A DNA stretch of 43,682 nt from Methanofastidiosum methylothiophilum (GCA_001587635.1 LNJE01000012.1:1-43682); one strand, 5' to 3'. Counted from the first letter of the stretch, positions 1-8,262 are shown. The notes: generated by a model not told the origin, from the sequence alone. Made by a program: numbers and translations.

Positions 1-2
1 CC

Positions 3-503
3 TGTATTGAAGAGCAGCCTTGCCCAAATTGTGGCAGGGTCTTAAATGTAGCTCATGTCCGGCTGGGAAAACCCACTGAAATTTATAGAAANGAGAANGA
101 CAGGGATGTCTTTGTTGAAGAGGTAAANNCNGAACAGGGAAGTGAATCNCTGTCNCCAGTTGAAGAAAGTTTTGAAAAGCAAGGTGTTACTGAGAAGGAN
201 ATCCCAGAAAGAATGAAGACTGAGTTTTACTCTGAAGAATCATCCCAAATGAGTGATATGCAAAAATTCAGCNCACCNCCCATGGGAGCAGTTGTTGAAA
301 GGGGCAAGACTCTCAAAAGGCGGGACGCGAAAAAAAAGTTGGGCATTNCAAGGAAAAAATTATTATTTATCCTGCTAGTNGNNGCTCTTGTGATAATTAA
401 CATCATAGTGATTTTCTATGTTCTAAATGATGGAACAGTTCCATTCCTAAATATCAAATTTGGTGGAAAAGAGGCAGTTACAAAAACTTTCTTTAATTAT
501 TAA
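3..503 (+). CDS. Zinc-ribbon, single-TM protein, C-terminal part (5' truncated by window)
   Basis: The frame is open from the window edge, so the true start lies upstream. The visible part begins with a cysteine motif (C-x5-CPNC) that looks like half of a zinc ribbon. A charged, low-complexity linker rich in Glu, Ser and Lys follows, then a lysine/arginine-rich stretch, one hydrophobic segment of about 22 residues (about 357-425) and a short tail after it. Such zinc ribbon-linker-TM proteins are common in archaea and mostly uncharacterised. By the positive-inside rule the zinc ribbon is likely cytoplasmic. Several Ns fall in the linker. I do not recognise the family. Confidence 0.6.
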   Translation, partial: CIEEQPCPNCGRVLNVAHVRLGKPTEIYRXEXDRDVFVEEVXXEQGSEXLXPVEESFEKQGVTEKXIPERMKTEFYSEESSQMSDMQKFSXXPMGAVVERGKTLKRRDAKKKLGIXRKKLLFILLXXALVIINIIVIFYVLNDGTVPFLNIKFGGKEAVTKTFFNY

Positions 504-576
504 ATTTTTAACCAAAAACGATAAAAGGATTCTACCATGTTTTGCTGTGGGGACTATATTGCTCAGAAATTTAAAA

Positions 577-2235
577 ATGGAATTAGAGGACTCAATAAAA
601 AGAGCTGTTAATTTAGATGACATTGTTATAGTTTTTTCTAGGCCCCCTGAATTTAAATTTGGTGATGTTGCAACTCCTCTTTGCTTTGAGCTTGGAAAAA
701 AACTTAAGAAACCTCCAGTGCAGATTGCAAATGATGTTGTAAAAAATATCATCTTGCCAGAAGGAGTAGAGAAGGCAGAAGCTGCTGGTGGTTATATCAA
801 CTTCTTTTTTGATAAAAAATACTTCTCCAAAAAGACCGTTGAAGAGGTAATCAAAAAGGATGCCTTTTACGGAAAAGGGGAGAATAAGAAAGAAAAAGTA
901 ATGGTTGAGTACTCCCAGCCCAACACCCATAAGTCTTTTCATATTGGCCACTTAAGGAATGTATGCCTTGGAGATGCATTAGCCAATATAATGGAATTCT
1001 CCGGCTATGATACTGTCAGGGCAAACTACATCGGGGATGTTGGGGCTCATGTTGCAAAGTGCCTATGGGCGTATATGAAGTTTTATGATGGGGTTATCCC
1101 AGAACAAAACAAAGGAGAGTTTTTAGGTAAGGTCTATTCTGAGGCCGATAAAAAGCTCCAGGAATCTGAAGAGTACCAGGAAGAGTATAAAGTTGTACTA
1201 AAGAATCTCTATGACGAAGACAAAAAAATAATGGAAATCTGGGAAATGACAAGGGAGTGGAGCCTTGAAGAGTTTAATAGAATCTATATGGAGCTAGGTA
1301 TCAATTTTGATGTATTTCTGTATGAAAGTGAGGTAAAGGATGAAGGCATTAAGATAGCAAGAGAGCTTATGGATAAAGGCATAGCGGATGTAAAAGACGG
1401 GGCTGTTTTAGTCGATCTAAAGGAATTTGACCTTGATGAGTTTGTAATACTTAGAAGCGACGGTACGGCACTTTATTCAACAAAAGACCTTGCGCTTGCT
1501 AAGAGAAAGTTTGAGGATTTCAGGATAGATCTCTCTTTGTATGTTGTTGGAAGTGAGCAGAAGTTCTATTTCAAGCAGCTTTTCAAAACATTGGAAATTA
1601 TGGGATTCAAACAGGCAAAAAATTGCTATCATCTGTCTTATGAACTTGTTATGCTAGAAGAGGGTAAGATGTCTTCTAGAGAAGGAAATGTTGTACTTTA
1701 TTCAGAATTAAAAGATGTTGTAAAAAAAGAAGCATTGAACCAGGTTAGGGAAAGAAACATCTCTAATGCAAAGGACATATCTGAAATTGTGACCATTGGG
1801 GCTTTAAAGTACAGCATGATGAAGGATAATAACAAAAGGATTATATTCAACTGGGAAAAGGCTCTTGATTTTGAAGGAGATACCGCCCCNTACATCCAAT
1901 ACGCCCACGCAAGGGCAACTAGTATCTTAAAGAAGATAGATGATTTCAGCGCTGAATTTGAGATAGATAGTCTTGATGATAAGGAGTATAAGCTTGTTTC
2001 CATGATATCAGAATTTCCCGAGATAGTTGAAAAGGCATCAATTGATTATAGGCCTGACTATGTATCCAACTATGTGTATGGCATTGCAAAGTGCTTCAAT
2101 GAGTTTTATCATGAGTGCCACGTTATAAATGCCGAAACAAATAGNGATTTCAGNGTNTCACTTGTTAAAGCAACAAAGATTGTATTGAGTAACGCCTTGG
2201 CACTTCTTGGTATTAAAGCNCCTGAGGAAATGTAG
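577..2235 (+). CDS. argS: Arginyl-tRNA synthetase
   Basis: Class I aminoacyl-tRNA synthetase that charges tRNA-Arg. The HIGH signature reads HIGHLRN at residue 122 and the KMSKS-type loop reads KMSSR at about residue 364. The N-terminal Add1-like domain (the GDVATPLCF region) and the C-terminal anticodon-binding domain, ending in a typical ALLGI-x-PEEM tail, are present. At 552 residues it has normal family length. The frame stays open upstream to a TTG at 460, but that would overlap the preceding gene and add 39 residues unlike ArgS, so the ATG at 577 is chosen. A few Ns near the 3' end are mostly at third codon positions. Confidence 0.95.
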   Translation: MELEDSIKRAVNLDDIVIVFSRPPEFKFGDVATPLCFELGKKLKKPPVQIANDVVKNIILPEGVEKAEAAGGYINFFFDKKYFSKKTVEEVIKKDAFYGKGENKKEKVMVEYSQPNTHKSFHIGHLRNVCLGDALANIMEFSGYDTVRANYIGDVGAHVAKCLWAYMKFYDGVIPEQNKGEFLGKVYSEADKKLQESEEYQEEYKVVLKNLYDEDKKIMEIWEMTREWSLEEFNRIYMELGINFDVFLYESEVKDEGIKIARELMDKGIADVKDGAVLVDLKEFDLDEFVILRSDGTALYSTKDLALAKRKFEDFRIDLSLYVVGSEQKFYFKQLFKTLEIMGFKQAKNCYHLSYELVMLEEGKMSSREGNVVLYSELKDVVKKEALNQVRERNISNAKDISEIVTIGALKYSMMKDNNKRIIFNWEKALDFEGDTAXYIQYAHARATSILKKIDDFSAEFEIDSLDDKEYKLVSMISEFPEIVEKASIDYRPDYVSNYVYGIAKCFNEFYHECHVINAETNXDFXXSLVKATKIVLSNALALLGIKXPEEM

Positions 2236-2258
2236 TACACATTTTTAAGTATCTACCC

Positions 2259-2272
2259 AAATATTTATATAT
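2259..2272 (+). promoter_or_regulatory. Probable TATA box of the ECF S-component gene
   Basis: An AT-only block (atatttatatatt) lies in the short gap after argS, about 30 nt before the TTG at 2302. The spacing fits a near-leaderless archaeal promoter and supports that TTG rather than the upstream TTG at 2272, which would lie at the edge of the TATA box itself. Confidence 0.45.
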
Positions 2273-2301
2273 TGTTTTTATTAAGTAGTTTTGGTGTTTC
2301 A

Positions 2302-2811
2302 TTGAAAAATATAACTTCAAAGAATATCGCCTTNACTGCGATTTTTGCAGCAATAGGGATTCTATTTGGAACAATACTGCTTATTCCAACACCAGTACCA
2401 AATGTTTACCTAGATCTGTCACATATAGGTACAGTTCTTTCTGCTATGCTTTTAGGCCCTGTATTTGGAGGTATAACAGGATTTATTGTTGGTATATGGC
2501 CTGGCATTACTTTTGGGAATTTTTTTGTACCCCCTTTTAAGGCCCTGACCGGAATTTTAATTGCAATTCTATCAAAAAAGACTAGGCCTGGTGTGGCAGT
2601 TTTTGTAGGCTATCTTCCTGAAGCATTTTTAACCTACCTGACGCTTGCAGTATTAAAAATCCCTTATGGTCTCCCGTTGCCTGTTATATATACAATTCTA
2701 NTGAAGGCCTTTGCAGAATTNATCATTCTAGCTNTNCTNATGGAAATAATAATGAGAAATAAAGGAATAAAACNNTTTCTTGAATCAAAGGTAGGATTTT
2801 TATACCTTTGA
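2302..2811 (+). CDS. ECF-type transporter substrate-binding (S) component, membrane protein
   Basis: Five or six hydrophobic segments cover most of its 169 residues. An N-terminal Thr/Ala-rich first helix (a TAIFAAIG segment) and a LLGPVFGGITGFIVG helix are typical of S components of energy-coupling factor vitamin transporters. These bind a vitamin or micronutrient and work with a shared EcfA/T module, which is not in this window. The substrate cannot be told from the sequence. The start is set at TTG 2302 from the TATA spacing. The stop overlaps the upstream end of the next open frame, but not its preferred GTG start at 2826. Ns cluster near the 3' end. Confidence 0.65.
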   Translation: MKNITSKNIAXTAIFAAIGILFGTILLIPTPVPNVYLDLSHIGTVLSAMLLGPVFGGITGFIVGIWPGITFGNFFVPPFKALTGILIAILSKKTRPGVAVFVGYLPEAFLTYLTLAVLKIPYGLPLPVIYTILXKAFAEXIILAXXMEIIMRNKGIKXFLESKVGFLYL

Positions 2812-2825
2812 TATTTTTAATTTTT

Positions 2826-3470
2826 GTGAGAAAAAAACANCTTGATATCTTTCTTTCAAATCTAANGGAGATGGAAGANCCTAACATGTTNGAAGAGCAA
2901 TACACTACACCAGGTGATATAGCTAGTGAGATTGTTCTTTTTGCCTATCANAGAGGAGATATAGAGGGAAAAACNGTAATAGATCTTGGCTCAGGTACAG
3001 GCCGCCTTGGCATAGCTGCNNTNTTATTAGGTAGCAAAAAAGTGCATTTTATAGAGAAAGATAAAAGGGCANTAGAGATTTTGAAAGATAATTTAAAAAC
3101 ATTAACTTTAAAAAGTAATCAAATCTTAGGAGAATACGAGATTACGGAAGGTGATGCTTTACAGGTCCTCCTGCGAGGGGACACTATTATTCAAAATCCG
3201 CCTTTTGGTACCAAAAAAAGAAATATGGATACCAAATTTTTGAAAAAGGCTTTTGAAATAGGAAATGTGGTGTATTCCTTACACAAAAAAGGAAACTATG
3301 AGTTCATTAAAAATGTTGCTTTGGAAAATGATTTTGAGCTAGTTGAAATAGAAAATTTTAATTTCCCAATAAAAGCGATGTTTGAGATTCATAAGAAAAG
3401 GAAAGTATTGATTGAAGTTGAACTTTATAGATTCACGAGGTGTTATGATGGAAGCGAACGGAGAGACTAA
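2826..3470 (+). CDS. METTL5-like RNA N6-adenine methyltransferase
   Basis: Class I SAM-dependent methyltransferase of the COG2263 family, the archaeal relatives of METTL5, which methylates an adenine in small-subunit rRNA in eukaryotes. The SAM-binding motif I (VIDLGSGTGRLGIA) is at about residue 51 and the catalytic NPPFG motif at residue 124. The N-terminal LEQY-TP-like element (EEQYTTPGDIA) is also typical. The GTG at 2826 gives the family's usual VRKK-type N-terminus; the TTG at 2808 overlaps the previous stop. The 3' end overlaps the start of csl4, so the two are co-transcribed with other RNA-processing genes. Confidence 0.85.
   Translation: MRKKXLDIFLSNLXEMEXPNMXEEQYTTPGDIASEIVLFAYXRGDIEGKXVIDLGSGTGRLGIAXXLLGSKKVHFIEKDKRAXEILKDNLKTLTLKSNQILGEYEITEGDALQVLLRGDTIIQNPPFGTKKRNMDTKFLKKAFEIGNVVYSLHKKGNYEFIKNVALENDFELVEIENFNFPIKAMFEIHKKRKVLIEVELYRFTRCYDGSERRD
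3437..3442 (+). promoter_or_regulatory. Ribosome binding site deciding the csl4 start
   Basis: GAGGTG sits 5 nt before the ATG at 3448 and only 2 nt before the ATG at 3445, so the second ATG is preferred. The site lies inside the 3' end of the methylase gene, consistent with translational coupling. Confidence 0.6.
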
Positions 3471-4032
3471 AAAGGAATTTGTTATACCGGGCGACTACAT
3501 AGGGGTTGCTGAAGAGTTTTTACCAGGAACTGGTGCATATGAAGAGAATGGGAAGATATATGCTACCTTGGTAGGAAATCTAGACCTTGATATGTCAAAA
3601 AGAAGTGCAAGCGTCATTTCTAAAACAAATGTTGTCCCGCAGATAAAAGAAGGAGATATTGTTTACGGAGAGGTAGTATCCGTTAAACCGCAGATGGTCT
3701 ATGTTGATCTTCTAGCTTTGGAGGGATACGCAGATAAAAAGCTTTCAGCCAATACAAAGGCAAGAATATATGTCTCGCAGACTGATAAAAAGTATGTGAA
3801 GACAATCTCCACAGAATTTAAAAACGGGGATATTGTGAGGGCCAGAGTCGTTGATACTCAAGGCGATGCAATAAGGCTATCAACTGCGGAAGATAATCTT
3901 GGCGTAATTAGGGCTGTTTGCAGTGTATGTAAGAAAACTCTTGAAATAAAAAATGGAAAACTTGAGTGTAGTTACTGCAGCTCAAAGGAAACAAGAAAAA
4001 TAGCAAGCGATTATTTGAAAGCTAAACTATGA
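3448..4032 (+). CDS. csl4: Exosome cap subunit Csl4
   Basis: RNA-binding cap protein of the archaeal exosome, the 3'-5' RNA degradation and tailing complex. Domains in order: an N-terminal domain (VIPGDYIGVAEEFLPGTG), a central S1/OB fold (about residues 55-140, GDIVYGEVVSVKP) and a C-terminal zinc ribbon with Cys158, Cys161, Cys174 and Cys177. At 194 residues it is normal length. Its partner subunits Rrp4, Rrp41 and Rrp42 are encoded about 18 kb away on the other strand, so the complex is split over two loci here. It is followed closely by a DUF2067-like gene and rpoL. Confidence 0.93.
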   Translation: MEANGETKKEFVIPGDYIGVAEEFLPGTGAYEENGKIYATLVGNLDLDMSKRSASVISKTNVVPQIKEGDIVYGEVVSVKPQMVYVDLLALEGYADKKLSANTKARIYVSQTDKKYVKTISTEFKNGDIVRARVVDTQGDAIRLSTAEDNLGVIRAVCSVCKKTLEIKNGKLECSYCSSKETRKIASDYLKAKL

Positions 4033-4036
4033 TGAA

Positions 4037-4627
4037 ATGAAGGGAAAAACAAGAGTTTTAAGTTTTAAAATAAAGGGCAATCAAAAAGTAGAAATTGCCC
4101 ATTTTCTTTCTAAATTTGAGGANATTGTATTTAATATATCTGATGATACATTNAAGATCAAAGTATTAAATTCNGGTNGNATGGGGGAAATAATCTACTC
4201 AATTAAAAGCTTTTTAGAGGAGTTAAAAGAAAGTGAAGTTAAGGAGGAAAAAGGAATGNACAGTTATACGCTAGANAGNATCTCTAAAATTGCCGGTGTG
4301 ACCGTCCCTGTGAAGCTTTTAAAGGTAGTGCTNGANGATTATGGTTACTCNTTTGAAGTAAATAGGGAAAATGTAGTTTCAACNGCAAGTGTTTCAATAG
4401 CCGCTGAGTANGCNGGTTACATATCCTATCTNTTAGANGATCTAAAAGACGTATCAAAACCNGTAACAGAGATNATAGTTAGAGTTGCAATGGAGTATGA
4501 TCTGCTGTCCTCAGAGCTTTTAAGTGTGGGAATTGAAGATAAGATTTTTAATGACACAGATACAGTATCTTTAAATATAAGCTACGATGAAGCTCTTTTA
4601 AGATTAAGGAAATATGCAGGTGAATAG
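4037..4627 (+). CDS. DUF2067-like archaeal protein
   Basis: A protein of 196 residues starting KGKTRVLSFKIKG, lying between csl4 and rpoL. I recall DUF2067 proteins, which are archaea-only and of unknown function, in this neighbourhood; the family call rests on context and general look rather than a diagnostic motif. It has no TM segments or cysteines and looks soluble, alternating strands and helices. It is the gene richest in Ns. Almost all fall at third codon positions, including one TAN codon that must be Tyr if the frame is intact. Its 3' end overlaps the extended frame of rpoL but not the preferred start. Confidence 0.55.
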   Translation: MKGKTRVLSFKIKGNQKVEIAHFLSKFEXIVFNISDDTXKIKVLNXGXMGEIIYSIKSFLEELKESEVKEEKGMXSYTLXXISKIAGVTVPVKLLKVVXXDYGYXFEVNRENVVSXASVSIAAEXXGYISYXLXDLKDVSKXVTEXIVRVAMEYDLLSSELLSVGIEDKIFNDTDTVSLNISYDEALLRLRKYAGE

Positions 4628-4628
4628 T

Positions 4629-4901
4629 ATGGATATTGAAGTACTAAAAAATGAAGGAAATTTGATGGAATTTAGAATTATTGGTGAAGATCACACACTT
4701 TGTAATGTATTAAGGGATGCGTTATTAGAAAATCAAAAGGTAAAGGTAGCAGCTTACAAAATTGACCATCCACTTCTTGATAAAAAAAGGCCAAAGTTCA
4801 TTATCAATACTGATGGAACAATATCACCAAAGGATGCGCTCCTTGAAGCAATTAAAAGCATAGAAAAAGATGTCAAATATTTAAAGCAAAATCTACTTTA
4901 G
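4629..4901 (+). CDS. rpoL: DNA-directed RNA polymerase subunit L (Rpo11)
   Basis: Small assembly-platform subunit that pairs with subunit D, equivalent to eukaryotic Rpb11. The hallmark segment EDHTLCNVLRDAL is at about residues 20-32, with a C-terminal helix. Length is 90 residues, as usual. The ATG at 4629 follows an AGGTGA ribosome binding site; the ATG at 4614 would only add five residues inside the previous gene. The TAG stop shares bases with the stop of the convergent THUMP gene (TTAG at 4898-4901). Confidence 0.93.
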   Translation: MDIEVLKNEGNLMEFRIIGEDHTLCNVLRDALLENQKVKVAAYKIDHPLLDKKRPKFIINTDGTISPKDALLEAIKSIEKDVKYLKQNLL

Positions 4902-5425
4902 AACGAATCAGGATCCTCTTCCAGAACATTTTTTCTGATTATCTCTTCTCTTTTAAGGACAGATATGCCTGTTTTTTTGTCAATTATCTGGATAATGACC
5001 TTGATATCTGGATCCTCTAGATTTACTTTTGCGCCAGTTCCCCCAACAATCTTTGCTCCAATTTCCCTTTCAAGGTCTTGAGATTTGAAATTAGTCTTGC
5101 CTCTTTTCTTGCATCTCACGGCAAACGAGTCGCTTTTGAATATCTTAGGTACGGAAACATCAACTGCTTCTACGATTATTAGGTCTTTATCGGTATTAAT
5201 ATACCTGTCAAATGGTAACACCCTATGTATGGCACTAGTTTCATAATCTCTTAGTATAGTGGCCATTTTCTTAGCATCCTTACACTTAACAAGAAGAACT
5301 CCCTTAAATTTGGTCTTTTTAATTTCAAAGATTTCTCCTTCTAATGCCCATTCTACTTCCCAGATGCCATCAAACTGTCTGGCTGTGGGTGTCGTCACAA
5401 GAAGAAATTCTTTCAATTGTTCCAT
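4898..5425 (-). CDS. THUMP-domain RNA-binding protein (COG1818-like)
   Basis: A 175-residue protein with an N-terminal ferredoxin-like region and a C-terminal THUMP domain. Visible THUMP features are FAVRCKKRGKTNFKSQDLEREIGAKI and the following VNLEDPDIKVIIQI strand. Stand-alone THUMP proteins of this type resemble Tan1, which helps acetylate cytidine in tRNA. A tRNA-modification partner role is likely, but the target is unknown. The gene is monocistronic and convergent with rpoL, with the two stops overlapping by 4 nt. An A/T-rich promoter (ttataaaac in the gap) lies upstream. Confidence 0.8.
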   Translation of the reverse strand: MEQLKEFLLVTTPTARQFDGIWEVEWALEGEIFEIKKTKFKGVLLVKCKDAKKMATILRDYETSAIHRVLPFDRYINTDKDLIIVEAVDVSVPKIFKSDSFAVRCKKRGKTNFKSQDLEREIGAKIVGGTGAKVNLEDPDIKVIIQIIDKKTGISVLKREEIIRKNVLEEDPDSF

Positions 5426-5492
5426 AAAGAAACGAACTAGTATTGATTTAAAAAGTTTTATATGATTTTATAAAACAATGTTTGGAAAATGA

Positions 5493-5521
5493 GCCATATA
5501 GAGTATAATACCCTATATGGC
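5493..5521. repeat. 29-bp near-perfect palindrome
   Basis: Outer arms GCCATATAG and CTATATGGC match over 9 bp. Inside them GTAT and ATAC pair again, leaving one mismatched pair and a single central base. The symmetry suggests a dimeric (or double dimeric) regulator site. A cruciform or RNA hairpin is possible but less likely, since no transcript end is expected here. Confidence 0.65.
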
Positions 5522-5536
5522 GGAATACTTTATGCC

Positions 5537-5566
5537 AGTAACACTAAATCATAATAACGTGTTACT
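5537..5566. promoter_or_regulatory. Inverted repeat next to the TATA box (candidate operator)
   Basis: The arms AGTAACAC (5537-5544) and GTGTTACT (5559-5566) are perfect complements separated by 14 bp. The right arm runs into the TATA-like sequence (actatatataaat, 5564-5576). A protein bound here would cover the BRE/TATA region of the DUF192 gene, so repression is the simplest reading. Confidence 0.55.
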
Positions 5567-5626
5567 ATATATAAATCTTTCCACACAAAAAGGATACTTT
5601 TTTAATTTAAAATCCTATCAAGTGCG

Positions 5627-5980
5627 ATGCCTACCCATGAATTATCCAAAATGTTTGATAAGCTAACATATCAACGAAATTTTTTTGAGCTTTCAAGGGG
5701 GCTTATGTTTAGGAAGGATATTTTAGGCTCGAATGAAGCATATGTCTTCGTGTTGAATCGAGAAAGGAAGGCTGCAATAACAATGCTCTTTGTTTTTTTC
5801 CCTATTGACGTGATCTGGCTCAATTCTGAATTAAGAGTAATTGATGTGAAAGAGCGTGTGAAACCTTTTTCATTCTACATACCCCATAAAGGCGAAGCCA
5901 GATACTTTATTGAAATGCCTTTAAACTCCGTCAAAAAATATAAAATAAAAGTGGGAAACAGAGTTTTATTCCCTCTTTAG
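5627..5980 (+). CDS. DUF192 family protein
   Basis: A 117-residue protein with the DUF192 pattern: SRGLMFRKDIL near residue 24 (the GLMFR motif), FVFFPIDVIWLNSELRVIDV in the middle (the usual MKNT-PLDVIFID region) and a C-terminal FIEMPLNSVKKYKIKVGNRV. DUF192 domains are small beta-rich folds of unknown function, often secreted or membrane-bound in other organisms. This one has no signal peptide. Usual MKNT residues are replaced by hydrophobic ones, so the conserved pocket may differ. It appears to be a single-gene unit whose promoter carries two palindromes. Confidence 0.7.
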   Translation: MPTHELSKMFDKLTYQRNFFELSRGLMFRKDILGSNEAYVFVLNRERKAAITMLFVFFPIDVIWLNSELRVIDVKERVKPFSFYIPHKGEARYFIEMPLNSVKKYKIKVGNRVLFPL

Positions 5981-6027
5981 GACTTGATTGCAAAAACTAT
6001 TAATAATAGATGTTCTAAGGTAGTTCC

Positions 6028-6867
6028 ATGTACATTACAGATAATCATATGCATGTTGACCCGATAAGGGGTAGAGGGCTTGATGCTGTAAAGGAATTTT
6101 CCTCAGCTGGTGGGACACATTTTATGCTAGTCTATAAAACTGCATATGATTCAGGTGCAAAAATAAATACTGGAAAGGATTTTGCAAAGGCCTATGATTA
6201 TGTGATTAGCCTATCAAAAAAAATTAACAAAGAAACTAATGTTATGTCCTATCCTATAATTGGACTTCATCCAGTAGAATTTCACCGCATGATTACCGAT
6301 TATGGTAAAGAAAAGGCATTTGAGATTTCTTTAGAAGCTTTAAATGAAATTGAAAAGAGAGTTTCCGATGGCCTTGCTTTTGGCATAGGGGAAGTTGGAA
6401 GGCCCCATTATGAAGTGGATAAAGAAATAATAGATCTATCAAATGAATTTTTGATTGAAGTCCTTAAACTTTCAAAAAAAATAAAATGCCCGGTGCAGCT
6501 TCATACGGAAACTTTTGATGAAAAAAAGTTCTTTGAGCTTGGAGATCTTGTAAAAAAATATGGGAATCCAAAAAAGGTAATTAAGCATTTTTCCCCTCCC
6601 ATGATTTCTGTTTGTGAGAAGATTGGTATATATCCCTCAATTGTCGCTAGAGAAAAAAATATTATAAAAGCTTGTGAAGAAGGAAAACGATTTTTAATGG
6701 AAACTGATTACATCGATGATAATGAGAGGCCAGGTGCAGTCGTTGGCCCTAAAACTGTGCCAAAGACAACTAAAAAACTTTTAGAAAAGAATATTCTATC
6801 AAAAGAGGATATTGATTACATCCACAGATACCTGATAGAAGAAATTTATGGTATTGAGTTTATTTAA
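6028..6867 (+). CDS. TatD-like metal-dependent hydrolase
   Basis: TIM-barrel hydrolase of the archaeal COG1099 type. Metal ligands are visible in the expected order: HMH at residues 7-9, Glu in IGEVGRPH at about 121, His in LHTET at about 158, His in KHFSPP at about 189 and Asp in METDYIDD at about 231. The family includes DNases and other phosphoesterases; the substrate of the archaeal branch is not established. Length is 279 residues. The ATG is preceded by AAGGTAG. The 3' end overlaps the convergent membrane-protein gene by 8 nt. Confidence 0.85.
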   Translation: MYITDNHMHVDPIRGRGLDAVKEFSSAGGTHFMLVYKTAYDSGAKINTGKDFAKAYDYVISLSKKINKETNVMSYPIIGLHPVEFHRMITDYGKEKAFEISLEALNEIEKRVSDGLAFGIGEVGRPHYEVDKEIIDLSNEFLIEVLKLSKKIKCPVQLHTETFDEKKFFELGDLVKKYGNPKKVIKHFSPPMISVCEKIGIYPSIVAREKNIIKACEEGKRFLMETDYIDDNERPGAVVGPKTVPKTTKKLLEKNILSKEDIDYIHRYLIEEIYGIEFI

Positions 6868-7144
6868 TGTTTCTGTATGAGTCTATCCTTTTCTTTGATG
6901 CTAGAATTTCAGCTTTTGACATAATCTCTTTATCCTTTTTTATTTCCTTCATCTTTTTCATTTCCGAAGTTCCCATGAAAAATATGTTTGTTCCAACTAT
7001 AATAAAGGATATAGCGATCATTGTCGCTCCAGACATCATGTACATATCAGCGGATTTGGCATTGAGTGCTATTGAAAGACCGAATAATACGCCTACTGCT
7101 AGAACTATCACACCAACAATCCATTTTAAGACATAAAGCGCCAT
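6860..7144 (-). CDS. Small two-TM membrane protein of unknown function
   Basis: 94 residues with two hydrophobic segments (about 5-27 and 38-57) joined by a short polar loop, then a lysine-rich cytoplasmic tail rich in helix formers. The minus strand is preferred over the plus-strand frame across the same bases because it has an ATG with a TATA-like element (ttttatatttt) about 25-35 nt upstream and a sensible topology. I recognise no family. It overlaps the end of the TatD-like gene by 8 nt. Confidence 0.6.
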   Translation of the reverse strand: MALYVLKWIVGVIVLAVGVLFGLSIALNAKSADMYMMSGATMIAISFIIVGTNIFFMGTSEMKKMKEIKKDKEIMSKAEILASKKRIDSYRNIK

Positions 7145-7258
7145 TACTAAAAAAAAATATGTGAAAATATAAAAGGCTTTTCTTTTGGATAGGAAAAATC
7201 TTAAATAATAACAAATTAATGTAAATATTGATATTTGGTAGTATAATGGTGTTGATTT

Positions 7259-8224
7259 ATGAAAAAATTAATTATTTTTTTGTTTATAATAATAAGCATA
7301 ACTTGCCAAATCCCTGTTTCTGCACAGGAAGATTTTGCTTGCATGGGATGTACTATTGACGTAGATATATCTGAAAAATCAGAACATGTCACCATCAGGA
7401 TGATATTCCTAAATCTCGGACTACCAGATTTCAATGGTTTTTATCTTTATGTACCAGGTAAGGTAAATAATCTAACTATAACAGATGATGTGGGAAATAT
7501 TCTTGAGTCCTCTTTTTCTCAAATAGGAAAAGAAACATTTGTAAGATTTTACTTCAACAGAAGTTTAAAACTTGGAGAGACAGCACTTGTCAAAATCGAG
7601 TATAAAGTGTCAGATCTTATAACCAAAGAGGAGAATTACAAGCTTAGCTTCCCGTTTGAATCCCCATGTGACATTAGATACCTAAAGATGACATTTAATT
7701 TTGAGAAAGGTATTCCTATCTTATCTGAATTTAAACCCTCCCCTTCAAGATTAGAATCTGTTGACAATAAGGTTTCTGTTGTCTGGTACAAAGAGGGGGT
7801 AAAAGAATCGGAGAAGTTCTTATTTGAGGCTAACTATGACGAAAGGTATGCACCACTTAGACAGATAGACGATAAGAATCCTCCAAAAGAGGAAACACCA
7901 AGAAATCCTGCGCTTTATATTATGATCTCAGTTGCTATTATCTTCTTTAGCCTTATTGCGGTACTGCTCCTTACTAGGAAACATGGTCACAAAAAGATAG
8001 ATGTTGCATTAAATGTTTTAGACTCAAGAGAGTCAAGGATCATTAAGATAATAGCAGATAACGGTGGTTTAATAACTCAGGCAAAGCTGTTTGAGCAAAC
8101 GACCTTTTTTTCAAAACCCACCTTATCAAGAGTTCTTGACAAACTTCTCAAGAGAAAGCTAATAGAAAAAGAGGAAAAGGGAAGAACTAATATCATCAAG
8201 CTAGGAGAAAAACTAAAAGACTAA
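7259..8224 (+). CDS. Membrane-anchored winged-helix regulator with extracytoplasmic domain
   Basis: Order of parts: signal peptide (residues 1-22), an extracytoplasmic beta-rich domain with cysteines at 28, 31 and 137, a transmembrane helix at about 218-239, and a cytoplasmic winged helix at about 252-318 (ESRIIKIIADNGGLITQAKLF, KPTLSRVLDKLLKRKLI). The wHTH is of the MarR-like type common in archaeal membrane regulators. The layout suggests direct coupling of an outside signal to DNA binding or scaffolding. The signal and target are unknown. The next gene, a flippase, is 38 bp downstream on the same strand. Confidence 0.75.
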   Translation: MKKLIIFLFIIISITCQIPVSAQEDFACMGCTIDVDISEKSEHVTIRMIFLNLGLPDFNGFYLYVPGKVNNLTITDDVGNILESSFSQIGKETFVRFYFNRSLKLGETALVKIEYKVSDLITKEENYKLSFPFESPCDIRYLKMTFNFEKGIPILSEFKPSPSRLESVDNKVSVVWYKEGVKESEKFLFEANYDERYAPLRQIDDKNPPKEETPRNPALYIMISVAIIFFSLIAVLLLTRKHGHKKIDVALNVLDSRESRIIKIIADNGGLITQAKLFEQTTFFSKPTLSRVLDKLLKRKLIEKEEKGRTNIIKLGEKLKD

Positions 8225-8262
8225 ACAAAAGAAATAAAAGATAGAGCTTTAGTCATTAACTT

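Larger units (their letters stand above)
5426..5626. promoter_or_regulatory. Divergent intergenic region with two inverted repeats
   Basis: The 201-bp gap separates the divergent THUMP and DUF192 genes. It contains AT-rich promoter-like sequence for the minus gene near 5450-5475, a 29-bp near-perfect palindrome at 5493-5521 and an 8-bp-armed inverted repeat at 5537-5566 touching the TATA box of the plus gene. No RNA gene or small ORF is apparent. Confidence 0.6.

Noticed and set aside
460..576. N-terminal extension of ArgS from TTG 460
   Set aside because: Overlaps the preceding gene and adds sequence unlike ArgS; the ATG at 577 gives the family N-terminus.
5493..5521. Palindrome as a terminator hairpin
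   Set aside because: It lies upstream of both divergent genes, so no transcript should end there, and no T-run follows.
6867..7136. Plus-strand open frame opposite the small membrane protein
   Set aside because: Its hydrophobicity is a reflection of the other strand; the minus-strand frame has the better promoter spacing, start and topology.
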